Below are positions 33,376 through 44,848 of a stretch of 59,583 bases of DNA, piece after piece. Both the position numbers and the translations under genes were made by a program. Position 1 is the stretch's first letter, and every line of letters starts with the position of its first letter. The stretch covers positions 966,806-1,026,388 of the forward strand of contig BFEA01000436.1 in the NCBI GenBank assembly GCA_003427395.1, in the 5' to 3' direction. A model generated the notes under the pieces. That model did no database searches, was not told the origin of the DNA, and worked only from the letters and a program-made list of their open reading frames with translations. Source of the stretch: Chara braunii (Eukaryota > Streptophyta > Charophyceae > Charales > Characeae).

Positions 33376-33482
33376 TAACAATCGCTGGTTCGACATTCGG
33401 AGTAGCTACTGAACTCTTAGGGGAGGCACTCCTTTCAGGATGTCTGTGTTGCCTGTGGGTGATTAGGGTTGCTCTTCAGAGT

Positions 33483-33545
33483 GTCTCCTTGGCTCAATGG
33501 GTAATGAAAACCAACAATCTGTGGGGTCCAATCGTGATGCGAGTA
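33483..33545 (+). other. tRNA-like sequence (A and B boxes)
   Basis: TGGCTCAATGGG (33490-33501) is a perfect A-box, and GGGTCCAATCG (33524-33534) is a near B-box. The spacing is short and I cannot close an acceptor stem, so it is more likely a decayed tRNA or a tRNA-derived SINE head than a working tRNA. Confidence 0.35.
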
Positions 33546-33559
33546 GGTCATGTGCCGCT

Positions 33560-35270
33560 TTGCTCAATGTTGGATGTGTGACGGCGTCATCTGTGCTGCA
33601 CTGACGCCCTGCTGCCTGTTCCGCTTGCTTCGCATGTGGTTCTCCGCATGTTGATGTGTTTGTTGTGTGGTGTGGCCATGTTGTTGGTGTTGCCTTGCAT
33701 TTTGCTGCTCTGCCGCCTTGCTGCCTGCTTACTGGTCGTGCCTTCCGTGTTTGTTGCTTGTGGGCCTTGTAGGATGGTTGCGTTGGTGGTGTTGCCTTGT
33801 GCTTTGCTCCATGGTTGCCGATCCGCTCGTCCGGTCACACTGTCGTCCTTTGCAGTGTGGTTGTCTTGTTTGTGTTGCCTTGTGAAACACTGCATTGTTG
33901 CTTGATCTGCTGTTGTCTCATTCCTTGCAGCCATTTTTTTTTTTTTATGTTGTGCAGCCATGTTGCCTCTACATCGTTACCTGGTGCTCCGCAAGGTTGC
34001 TGGTCGTTGCTATATTCCACTTGGGGACAGTCTGCCTTTAGGCTCCAATAAGGGTCAACGATTCCCTGACCCAAACCATCGACTACGGAGATTCCACAGA
34101 CTATCAAGGGTTCGGCCGCTTGATGCTTCATTACAACTCTGACGAAACAATCTATCATCAAATATATTTTTTCCTTTGTTTTCTCATACTAGTATATATT
34201 TTTTTCAGTTACTGCTTTTGCCTTATCGTTGTGTGACTTGTTATCGTTCATTCACTGGCTTATGTTGTTTGCCTGCCCATCTGCCGACCCCATGCCTTTC
34301 ACGCGTCGGTGCACTGTCGGCGCGAATACCCTTACAAGGGTATCCCCCCTGTTTTATGCAAGTGGCAGAAAATGGTTTTGGTTTAAAGTTAAGTATACCG
34401 CGCTAGGCGCGGCTGTGTCTGTGATTTACAGTGGCCGGATGGTTGACTAGAATAGAGAGTGTGTGGGCGCGCAGATTTTTTTGAGGCGTGCGTGATCTTT
34501 TAATGGTTAATGATTAAAGGGTCGGCGTGTTCGCCGGCCAGAATTTTTGTTGCCTCCTTATTAAGTAGGGATTAGAGAGATTACGTCGCGTTGACTAAGG
34601 TGCTCACCTGCAGCCCGTGCGTACGTATGGAGGACGGCATCGACAACAGAGTGGCCCTTGAGGTTTTTTTAGTCGGCCCGTGCGCTACGCAGTGTCCGGT
34701 TTATTTAGACGTTCGTCAGAGCCAAACCCGGCTTGGGCTTAGCCCTATAGGTTACTTCATTGGGTTGACGCTATGAAGGTCCGGGGATCAAGGCCAACAG
34801 GCGTCGGTGCAGCAACTGCAGCGGAGTGTCGCGGAAGGGACCGATGGGGTTGAGGGCCGCCAGGGCTATCCCCTTTGGTTTTGTTTACGGGTGCGGCGGC
34901 GGGCCCGATCCGCGGGACTGACGAGGCGCCTGCAATCGTGCTGTTCCCTGATATTATTCTTTATTTTCATTGTTTTGCTTTATTTATCGCGTCCTGTTCG
35001 GGGACGCGAGGCGGCGGTGGGATCACATGGGGTGTGTTGTACTCGTGGTGTTGCCTGAAGTGCAATTACAATCTGTTTTCGTGGCTGCGCCGGAGCCGCG
35101 CCCCGTTCTGCCTTGGGGCGCGGTGCAGTGGGGGTATGGCAGGCCCCATGGGCTTAGTTCGGTAAGCCCACCCATGAACTGTTGGGGTGCAGGCCCGTGG
35201 GCCGGGCCTGGGTGATGGGATTTCGTGAGAATGACCGGCCATCCATCATTAGGCCGCCGGGGATTGCGCC
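33560..35270. other. GC/GT-rich region without supported gene
   Basis: 33600-33960 is rich in TTGCCTTG and GTGTTG words, so its ORFs (Cys/Leu/Val-rich) are compositional. A minus-strand frame near 33990-34160 reads VCGISVVDGLGQG and NDQQPCGAPGNDVEATWLHN and may be a decayed coding piece. I see nothing else I can name. Confidence 0.4.
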
Positions 35271-35277
35271 GACAGTG

Positions 35278-35386
35278 GTCCTTCGGGACATCCGTTAAAA
35301 TTGGAACGATACAGAGAAGATTCGCATGGCCCGCGCGCAAGGATGACACGTATAAATCAAGAAGGGCCCGTCGGCGGAGTGTTTTT
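35278..35386 (+). ncRNA. U6 spliceosomal snRNA-like sequence
   Basis: GTCCTTCGGGAC hairpin, ATCCGTTAAAATTGGAACG, the ACAGAGA box, GCATGGCCCGCGCGCAAGG (internal stem-loop region), ATGACACG, TATAAATCAAGAA, and a T5 terminator at 35382-35386. Length and order match plant U6 (about 102-107 nt). In the catalytic triad region TTAGCATGG reads TTCGCATGG, so AGC is CGC. I see no TATA box about 30 bp upstream. It may be a pseudogene or a diverged gene. There is no poly(A) tail, unlike the copy at 9077. Confidence 0.75.
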
Positions 35387-35814
35387 GTTTTCCCAACGCT
35401 CGACTGACCGTCGGGCCACGCAACATTGAAGGGACCGAGTGCAGCGGCAGCAGTTAGCGCAGGAGTACGGCGACTGTAGACAGTAGCGGGAAAGTTGGAG
35501 TGAACACGGACGCGAACTAGGCCGGGTGCACATGAAGAAGCAACGCGGAGGGGCGACATACCATACGACCCATGTGGAAAGCTGGTCTTTCCGAAATCTT
35601 TGTTGGGAGAGTCGGAGGTTCGAAGTAGTTCTGCGCTTGGCTGTAGGACTGAGCCCTATGGCTAAAGAAAACGCCGGTGAACTCTCGCTGTGGTGATGGC
35701 GAACGAACCGACCGTTGCTGCGCTGCGCTAGTAGGAGAGTGAGAGTGCTAAAGCGACGGACCGGAGCAGTGGGGAAAAGGGGGATGAACCCGGGCGGAGG
35801 ACCAGGCCAGGCGC

Positions 35815-35816
<2 letters not shown>

Positions 35817-35879
<63 letters not shown>
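35817..35879 (+). repeat. (GA)n microsatellite
   Basis: About 31 GA units. ORFs through it are artefacts. Confidence 0.97.
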
Positions 35880-35882
<3 letters not shown>

Positions 35883-38200
35883 TGATGGACGGGGCGGGCG
35901 GACGCGACAGGGAAGCCGAGCGCCATCGAGCGGAGTAGGCAGCGCAGAGACGGGTGCTGAGACAGCGGCTACGGGCGCTAAGTCGGTGAGACGGAGCGGA
36001 GGGTGAAGGCAGCAGCTCGGTAAAGGTGGAATGAACCTGGCGCAGATTTGCGCCTGGGTACTTTCAAAGTGGGGGATGGTGAAGGGAACGGGCATGGCGA
36101 CGAGGAGGAAGGTGCTTTACACCCGTTCCTTGATGAAAGCGGACTAATGAACATTCGTCTCCGATGTTTTAGGCTATGGCGAATCTAATGGTGAAGGCGG
36201 AAAGTGGAGTTATTGGCCGGATTTGGTGCTGCAGGGGGAAAGAGCCGCGTGGAGTAAACGGGTATGGTGAAGAGGGGGGGAGGCATTTGCGCCCGTTCCC
36301 CAACGGAAGCAGGCAAGTCAGGGCTTGTTTTACATGTTTCTTGGCAGGGCGAACTCGGTTATGTAGTCAGTTTGAGTAGTAGGTTAGTAATATAGGAGTT
36401 AGTAGAGATGAAGACTGCTCCGAGATATGGCGGGGAAGAAGGTAACCTGCCCGTTTCGTAGCGAAAATGGGAGAAGGAGGGCGCTAGTTTGGGGTTTTAG
36501 GACATGGTGAGCATGACGGGGGAGTTAGTTTTGAAGGGCGGGGTGACTAGGATTGATGGCACGAAGAGGAGGAACTGCGCCTGGGAGAGGGGAGAAGCTT
36601 TGAGAAAATGAATGAATCTAGCCACCTTTAAAGTAGAATATTCATTCGTTTTTTCCTCTTCGCTTGTCGGGTCCTAAAGGTGGACTAAACGCGCAGCGCA
36701 AACGCGCCACAAGGTTGGGTGGCTTGTCCACTGGTCGGTGAATTGGTCATCCCCACGATAGGGGCGGCAGGGAGGCACGTCGTGGAGGTTGGACGACTCG
36801 CCTATTGGGAGCGAAAGCCGCCCAGTCTGCCATACGGATGCGGGACTGCAGACTGTTGGCCATCAGCATTGCTCGCTGCTGAGACAGGGCAAATAACAAA
36901 GCAGGTGGCCGACCGGGTCGGAGACTACCGGTTGGCTGACGCTCTGCTCATCTTGTTGAGCGGGATACATGAGAAAGCAAGAGCTGATCGGAGGAGTGGG
37001 GGGCGAGGCCGCAGAGACTGCAGTCGTGCCCGCTTGCTAGTGCTTTGCCGATTGCATCAGATAGCACTGCCGTAGGCTGGTCGCAGGAGTTAGGCCTAGT
37101 TGTCGGCCGGTGCGTCGCCCATCCTGTCTAAGCGAAGTGGCTAGGGGACAGTCGTAGAGCCTGCTGCAGACAGCAGCACTACTTCAAGCTTGCTGATCTG
37201 CGGCGGGCTACTTCGGGACTTGCTAACTCAGGCGGGCTGCAGTCAAACGCCCGCCCCAGCCATGCCTCAGCGGCGGCAGGGTTACGCTTGTTGGAAGGCT
37301 ACTGTGTGGGTATGCGCGGGTGAACCATTATATGATTGGGGCACCGCATACTGCTAGGCCTCAGAGGCTCGCTACGGGCCACGCCGACTACACCAGTGTA
37401 GTTCCTACCTTGGTGGTGACTGTGTGCCTTGCTGTTTGGACTGCATTTCCTGCTAGGACCCTGACCGGACTACAGCAAGTTGTTGCGCAGTTTCGGCTAC
37501 GGCCGTTTTGAGAACCATACGGCTACGACTCAACCTTGGGAGGCGGACGTGTGGTGTTAGCAAGAAGGTTGGACGGTGAGGAAGGCTGCTGTTGCGATTC
37601 CGAGTGGTGATGCAAGGGGTTAGCCTTGAGAGTTCGTTAGGGGGGAGCTGTTCAGCAATGTGACTTCGGCTCGATCAAGCTGTTGTTTTGGCCATCATTG
37701 CGGGGCCCTCAGGCGCATCAAGGAAACAAGGCCCTCTTCTGCGAGTCTGAGAGCACCCTCCTTGAATCTGAGAGTCTAAAGCTTTCTCTTTCTATCCTTC
37801 TTACTCTAAGTCTAGTACCCTGGGTCTGAGAGGAAGGCGGCAGGCGGCATCGCAACCCGTAGGACCCCAGCAAGACTCTGTGGGGAGTCATCCCACCGAT
37901 TGCGGGAGCTCTGCCAGAACTCAGGAGGAGTTCTGGAGGCAGGGAACTGACAGGTAATCCTCTGCTTTCCCTCTATAGAACCAGTTATAATCCCTATCTG
38001 TATTACCCATTGCATTGCTGGCTGAATGTATGAAGTGCAACCCTACCTTATTTTTGGTTTGACTTTCAGGATATTAAGCGAGACTAAGTAAAGAAATGTT
38101 TGTTAAATTTCAGTTTCAACTTCATTTGATTATGTGAATTCAGATTGCTGAAAAGAACTGCATCTGGGGAAAGGCAGGATGAAGGGTTGTTTTGCTGGAA
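35880..38200. other. GC-rich region without supported gene
   Basis: Imperfect internal echoes occur (CCCGTTCC at 36121 and 36291; GGCGGGCT at 37202 and 37231). One 118-codon plus-strand frame at 36719 has no recognisable motif. It could be the upstream part of the LTR-like element that ends at 39985, but I cannot place its left border. Confidence 0.4.
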
Positions 38201-38221
38201 GGTTGACTGGGTCCTTAAGGC

Positions 38222-39115
38222 TGGGAGGTCCCCATAAGTTTGGGGAGCCCCAGTGCCTTGTTTATTTTGGTTTGCATGGAGCGTCAGTCCCTTCTATAAG
38301 TTCAGGGGGTCTGATTGCTCTGGAGGCTGGGATGTCCCCATAAGCTTGGGGAGACCCAGTGCTATGGCTTGCATGAAGGGTCAGGCTGCTCTGTAAGTTC
38401 AGGTGGCCTGACTGCTCTGACCTGTGAAGGGTTTGATTGTCCCTGATTTTCAGGAATTCGGGGTATTCAATAAGTTTTTGTGCCTTGGGTTGCCTTGTTT
38501 TTCATTGGGGTTTTATCTGTTTCTTTGGTTTCTGAACGAGGAGGTCTCAGCTGTTCTATAAGTTTAGGTGGCTCAGCCTCTTCCTGTTTTTTATTATGAA
38601 GAAGTAATCTTGGCAAAGGGCAGACCCTTCTGTAAGTTCAGGTGGTCTGACTCAATGCCACACACATGATGGCTCAGAGAGAAATGAATTTGGCAGAGAG
38701 TTAGACCCTTCTGTAAGTTCAGGGGGTCTAACTCGAAGCCTCGCACATGCTGAAATCCAATGGTTACAACTTGGCATTACTTTACTATTATTTTTATTTA
38801 AGAACGAGCTAATCAGACTGTTTTATAAGTTTAGGTGGTCTGACTATAGCCTATCACAACTTAAAGAGAGTATAATTAAGAATAAAATTGATGGTAAGCT
38901 GGGGAAGGCTGAACTTAAGCTAGTTCAACCCTATGCAGTCTTAGAAGACAAAGGGAAGACAGGTATATATAACTTGGATATCTTAAATGGTTCAGGGCGA
39001 CTAGAATGGTCTAGTCATATGCCCAAAGAAGAGAGAAGTAGTTATGCCCTCTCTTTTGTGTATATTCAATAGAAAGTTAGGCTCATTCCATAAGTTTGGG
39101 TGGCCTGACCTTATG
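38222..39115 (+). repeat. Array of about nine covarying hairpins
   Basis: A loop like TTCTRTAAGTTYAGG recurs near 38233, 38293, 38336, 38391, 38552, 38621, 38709, 38822 and 39085. Each copy sits between complementary arms. Best example: GAGTTAGACCC (38698-38708) and GGGTCTAACTC (38724-38734), 11 perfect pairs. Other arms change together: GTCAGGC/GCCTGAC, CAGACC/GGTCTG, TCAGAC/GTCTGA. Spacing is irregular (about 40-260 bp). Confidence 0.75.
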
Positions 39116-39404
39116 CCTTATGTAAGCAGGGTATAAGGGGTTAAGTTACTGAAAGATTATGAACTATTGCCTGTCTAGATAAACTAGGGATGGTGAGAGT
39201 ACTTACCTTAAGTTTGTGGTTTGACCTGCATGCGGCTGAGTGAGGTTACTACTTGATCTGAGTTTCAGTTTGGTAGGTAGTTGCTTTAGTCGCTCGCCAC
39301 GTGCTATAACTATATGAGTTAGTTTCAATTCCTGCATTTTGTGAGCTAAGTTTTTTTTACTTCGATCAATTCTCACATTTCCAGGGATCATTTTTTGTAC
39401 TTGG

Positions 39405-39980
39405 CTTTGTATAAATCTTGACAAGCTACTTTCTCTACGGGAATAGTTGCTGAAATTTCTACAAAGCCAAGGAGTTAGTCAATTTTTGACTTGTCAAAGT
39501 TCAACTTGTCTTTTTTTTATATCTGACCTAGTAAAAATCTGGAAAGTCTGCTTTTCTAAAGGGAGTGCTGCCCAAATTTTTGCTAGTTCAGGGAGTTAGA
39601 CAAAATTGGACTTTGAGAAGTCAAAGTTATTCTCAAGTTCAGGACTTAGCTTTGTATAAATTTTGGAGTAACACTTTTCTAAAGGGAGTGCTGCCGAAAT
39701 TTCTGCAAAACTAAGGAGTTGGTTAAATCTTGTCTAAGTTGGACTCAAACTGTCTTTCTGAGTTCATATCTGACTTAGTATAAATTTGGGAAGTCTCCCT
39801 TTCTAAAGGGAGTGCTGCCAAAATTTCTACTAATTAAGGGAGTTAGGCAAAATTTGACTTTCCAGAGTTAGAGATTGTTTCTGCTTTCATATATGGACTT
39901 GTATAAATTATGGAAAGACACTTTTCCTACGGGAAGCGCTGCCGAAATTTTCTTAGTTTAAAGGATATAAAATTATATTT
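39405..39980 (+). repeat. Five degenerate units of about 122 bp
   Basis: TTGTATAAAT-like starts at about 39409, 39529, 39650, 39775 and 39899. Each is followed by CTTTTCTAAAGGGAGTGCTG, CCGAAATTTCT and AAGGAGTTAG. Degenerate but clearly in register. Confidence 0.8.
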
Positions 39981-40005
39981 TGACAGGTGGCGATTCTAGT
40001 AGTCC
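39981..40005 (+). other. LTR-like 3' end with primer-binding-site-like sequence
   Basis: TGACA (39981-39985), two bases, then TGGCGATTCTAGTAGTCC (39988-40005). A TGG start just after a CA terminus is how plant LTR retrotransposons present the site pairing with a tRNA 3' CCA. From memory it resembles sites of Tat/Ogre-type Ty3 elements. No gag or pol is seen downstream, and the LTR left end is not found. Confidence 0.45.
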
Positions 40006-41994
40006 ACTCTGTATAGGGGAGATTATACCAGGGTCTACCTTTGCTTTGGGCACTGCTTAAAGGTAGGTCCTGGCTTAGTCAATGAGGAGGATTTTGGGTG
40101 AGAGTGTGTTATGGAGTTGTACTCTCCATACACTTATGATTTTAGCTTGGGGATTGACCTGTCTTGTGTTACAGGTCTTCTTGATCGATTGATTCAAGAT
40201 CAGGACTAGATTCAGCTTGATCGTTTGAAGATCATCTTATGTTCTCACTGATAACAGGTCGGTTGCCGATTCGTCGGTTAACGATTCAACTACAATCCAC
40301 TCTTGTCACTCAACCTAAAGGCTTTAGCCCTGTGGTTTGAATTGTTTCATTGTGTTTTCACCCAGACTTTATTGAATGGTGATTAAATTAAAGTACTGAG
40401 TACTTATTTTAGGGAGTTGCATAAGAGTGAGGTTTGTATGGCTAAAGCGAGGAGTATGAGTGCAAGGAATGGTTGAAGTTGACCCCGTGTAGTGCGTGGA
40501 CTTCTGGATGAATCTTTGATGTGATTGCAGGTGCGTTCGTGGTTCGGACTCTGGATGTGATTTTCTGCGATTACATACATATATGGCTGAGAGGAGTCTC
40601 ACTGAGATTGTGAGAAGTGATTGTCCTATATAATTAACTCTCATATATTTACGAGTACCCTGAGTATTTGAGAGACCTACTGTATTTGTGCATAAAGGTT
40701 AACCGGATTGTGGCTTGAGAGAGAAGGAAGACCCTCTATTATCCTTTGCTTCTTTGAGATTTTTATGGTCGGACGTTGGTCCTAGGCCGGGATTCAAAGT
40801 CCTTGTCCAGGACATCCCAAGCCCTAGACTCTGGAGAGAAGGAATCTGCCCCCGTGCTGAACCTATTTGCCCCACTCTGCACAGAGTGCAGAAGAGGGTG
40901 TGTGGTCTTCAACCGCGCTTGGGGGTTGTCCGACGTCGAGAGATTAACCCTCAAGGCGCTTGTCAGCCGACACTAAAGTGTCGAATGCGACCCTCGAGAT
41001 AAACGAGGACCGCACGATTATGGGCACTACATAGTATGTCATCGTTGCGACTACTTGCCCACGTTTGCATTGCGAGCCGATATGAGATAGCCCTGCGTCC
41101 ACACGGTTTTAAACTAAGCCTCGCGCGCGACGCTTATTCGATTTTCGCATCGGAAAGTTATGGGACAGCTACCGAGGGGCTTGGAGCGTTGTCGCGTTGT
41201 TAGTGCTGTGTCGTTTCGTACGTGTGTGTGCGTGTGTCTTATTTTTGTGTTCGTAAAGTGGTATGGGCATGGTGTGTGGGATGCGTCCTAGTCGACCGGC
41301 GACGAACCTCGCTTGGGACCTCAGCCCCCTAATATGTCGGTTCGCGTGCGGGTCCGACAGACGCGTACTACCGCGCGTACCCCCTATGCTACAACGAACG
41401 AGAAACGCCCTCGGCTGGTCCACCTCTGCGATTGCAACTGATTAGCTTTCGTACTGTGGACTGGTAGCTCGGCGGGGATACGCCCACCGAAGGGAGGTGA
41501 CAACTCCTGTAAGGTGGAGGTAAGTCGTGTCTTGCGTAGGCCCTATCCTGTCGTAGGGGCTCGCGAGAGGTATGGCTGGCGCACTCGGTCGGAGCGGCTT
41601 GTGGAAGCTCCATGTATTTTTGCGACGAAGGATTTAAACCAACTCCTGCGTGACGCGGCCGAGAGGGTCCCGCGCTGCCCTGGTGCGGTGTCGGACCGAT
41701 GCGCTCGACAACGCTTTGTTGGGTTGTGCTGTTCATCTGCCCACGCGCCTCCCCCATGCCCTCCAGCCCATGTGCCTTGCTGACTCGTGCTGTTTTCCTT
41801 GTCGTGTGTTGTCTGTCTTTCCATCAAGTCAATTCCTTATAGAAAACCTTTACAAGCAAACCGATAAGTGAGAATTGTGTATTGCCGTTGTGTCCTTGGA
41901 CTGCGTCCCTAATGAGTCAATGACACGGAGTACACGTCACATGTATTGGAGCGTCATTCGTTGTGCTTTTGCACACACTCTTACACAATTACAA

Positions 41995-41995
<1 letters not shown>
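40006..41995. other. Putative LTR-element interior or flank; no supported gene
   Basis: No ORF with retroelement motifs. From 40980 onward the DNA is richer in CG dinucleotides than the AT-rich part before it. ORFs at 41389-41871 on both strands are short and unconvincing. Confidence 0.4.
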
Positions 41996-42084
<89 letters not shown>

Positions 42085-42593
42085 NNNNNNNNNNNNNNNN
42101 NNNNNNNNNNNNNNNNNNNNNNNNNNNNNNNNNNNNNNNNNNNNNNNNNNNNNNNNNNNNNNNNNNNNNNNNNNNNNNNNNNNNNNNNNNNNNNNNNNNN
42201 NNNNNNNNNNNNNNNNNNNNNNNNNNNNNNNNNNNNNNNNNNNNNNNNNNNNNNNNNNNNNNNNNNNNNNNNNNNNNNNNNNNNNNNNNNNNNNNNNNNN
42301 NNNNNNNNNNNNNNNNNNNNNNNNNNNNNNNNNNNNNNNNNNNNNNNNNNNNNNNNNNNNNNNNNNNNNNNNNNNNNNNNNNNNNNNNNNNNNNNNNNNN
42401 NNNNNNNNNNNNNNNNNNNNNNNNNNNNNNNNNNNNNNNNNNNNNNNNNNNNNNNNNNNNNNNNNNNNNNNNNNNNNNNNNNNNNNNNNNNNNNNNNNNN
42501 NNNNNNNNNNNNNNNNNNNNNNNNNNNNNNNNNNNNNNNNNNNNNNNNNNNNNNNNNNNNNNNNNNNNNNNNNNACACACACGCACGCGCGCA

Positions 42594-42660
<67 letters not shown>
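41996..42660 (+). repeat. (CA)n array with 490-N gap
   Basis: CA runs at 41996-42084 and 42599-42660 flank N (42085-42574), with a short ACACGCACGCGCGCAAGC link after the gap. The gap is probably more CA repeat. All long ORFs reported across it are artefacts. Confidence 0.95.
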
Positions 42661-42667
<7 letters not shown>

Positions 42668-43431
42668 CATGCAGACACACACAAACACCTTCACTCTCTC
42701 GCTCAATCTCTCGCACTCTCAATCTCACTCTCTCACCCGCGGAGCGCACGCCATCAGAGAGAGACATAGAGATAGACGGAACGCACACGCTCCCTTAGAT
42801 GGTTGCATTTAGTTTTTTTTTTCCTGTTTCGTCACTGAATTAATAAATCAATCAATAAATAAAGCAACTGGTCAATCAATTAGAATCAATCAACCAATCA
42901 ATGAATCAACGTTTTTTTTAATCTTTTTTGCTCTTTCTCACGTTTTTTTATTTTCTGAAAATTTAAGTGAAGGCCCCAAAAAAATGGAGGTAGGGAGGGA
43001 GGGAGGGGGGGAGCGGGGGTAGTTCTAGAGCTTTTTATGATCTACAACCTCTCTTTTTTTATATACATTTTTGGGGGCCTTGTGCAGCATATGGCCTCGT
43101 CACCAGCAACTGTCCAGTCGTTCGACCATCCGTTCGAATGGTTGTGCAACGTACACCTTACAACGTACTTCATAACTTTATACTACTCAAACTCAAAAGA
43201 GATTTGAAACGACTTACATCCACTGGAAACTGGTTCAAACAATCGCAACATAGACTGAAATAAACTCAAATTATCTTGTGACTAACTAAAACAGACTCCG
43301 ATTTGACTCGTAATAGAAATAGACCGACTTAATCATACCAAGAGACTCAAAATATACTCAGATCGCACTCAAACAAAATCAAACAAATTCAAGAAAAAAT
43401 GAAACAAAGTTCAACGATGTAGACTTAAAAC
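42661..43431. other. Low-complexity flank, no gene
   Basis: CTCTC-rich, then AATCAATC-type repeats, a GGGA run near 42995, and after 43180 AAACTCAAA-type AT-rich sequence. The same AAACTCAAA texture resumes after 45352, beyond the inserted element. Confidence 0.5.
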
Positions 43432-43676
43432 CTATGTTACCAACTGTCCGATGGGAAGACGTTTCCCCCGGACGTCTCCGGGAAACGCTAAGGGGGGAGT
43501 TGTCTGGAAAATCGAACAACTGTTTTTTTGCCAAAAACAAATACGAAAGAAAAAAAAAACGAGGGGGGTCCGCGCACCGCTAGGGGACCCCCCAAAAAAC
43601 ATTTCATGCCGTTCTGAGCAAAAACGAAAAAAAAATTCAGATACGGTCGGGGAGGTGTGATGGTGTGTGGATAGAA

Positions 43677-43704
43677 TGTGTGTGTGTGTGTGTGTGTGTG
43701 TGTG
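43677..43704 (+). repeat. (GT)n microsatellite
   Basis: About 13 GT units inside the family-v element; CA-rich tracts follow at 43778-44000. Confidence 0.95.
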
Positions 43705-44733
43705 GATGTCACTATCACTGCAGTTGCTGCATCTGCCGCAGCGGATGGTTCACTGCATATGCAGCAGTTGCTGATTGCACACACACACACATTTTATCCA
43801 CACACAAACGAGTGACACGGATGTGAGTACACATACACACCGTCACACACACACACTATTTACTCGCACACACACACACACAAACTGTCTGCACTCACGC
43901 ACGCACTATGTACACACACACAGATGCATTGTCTACACACACGAGCACACACCGACACCCACGTACACACACACACATACACTCATACTCGCACTCACAC
44001 TGGGAAGGAAACAGTTGCAAGGCCAAGGAAAAAGTTGTTCATTTTATTTTTATATATAATATAGTTTTATTTTTATTTTGCAATCAGGCTCACTTTCATT
44101 CACACTTCACAATGCATGCAAACAGGATGCACAGCAAACTGGCATCAAGCGCCCTCTCAGAACTCAGAGATACATTAACCAAGAACGCAACTCAGATACA
44201 AGTTCGTTTTAAATGGTTGTGGCGGCACATCGCATGTACACTCTATGTTCGTCATTTACTCAACAGTGTTGTTTGCACACCGGATCACCCTGGATATCCC
44301 ACAGGCAACACACTGTACACACGCACACTCACACACGCTACTCTCTCTCCTATCAGGTATGGCGGCTATGGCCGCTGCTATCCCTATCGCTATCGCTAAG
44401 CTCCTTTTCGCCCACTTCCTCCTCAGGCTCACTGCAGACCACCTCGTACAAGTCGCTATAGCAGAGTTTCCGCATGGCTTACGCAGGAATGAATGAATGG
44501 TTGGGCGCTGCCTCTTGATTTATACTTTTGTAACTCGTTGGTCTGCCCCTCTCCATCGGCCCATGGTGCACACAGTCCCTTATGGTACTTGTTGGACTGG
44601 ACTGGGACTGACGGGACCGGTACCGCTGACTGCATGGGTTTGCACTGCCAACTCGATGCAATAGCGCTGCCGACGTAACGCAATTGGCCTCACCACTTGC
44701 CCACTTGCCTCAGACTGAAATGTGAGGCAGCTT

Positions 44734-44848
44734 CGAAAGGCCACTTCCGGACCTTCCGGAAGTCGGTGGACTTGGCCTTTCGAGTATTGTAGCAGCTACG
44801 ACCTTGACCTTTCAGGATTGTAGCAGCTACGACCTTGACCTTTCAGGA
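44734..44848. repeat. Nested palindrome and 31-bp direct repeat
   Basis: Outer arms CGAAAGGCC (44734-44742) and GGCCTTTCG (44774-44782); inner arms ACTTCCGG (44743-44750) and CCGGAAGT (44756-44763). Directly after, TTGTAGCAGCTACGACCTTG and the next 11 bases are repeated twice (44787, 44818). Confidence 0.85.

Noticed and set aside
33636-33961. Cys/Leu-rich membrane-like ORFs
   Set aside because: A compositional effect of TTGCCTTG/GTGTTG-rich DNA; both strands are open.
38222-39115. CRISPR-like array
   Set aside because: Repeat spacing is irregular, the repeats diverge and covary, there are no cas genes, and the context is eukaryotic.
41875-42812. ORFs of up to 307 codons around 42 kb
   Set aside because: They are CA/GT repeat translations (His-Thr or Cys-Val) plus N.
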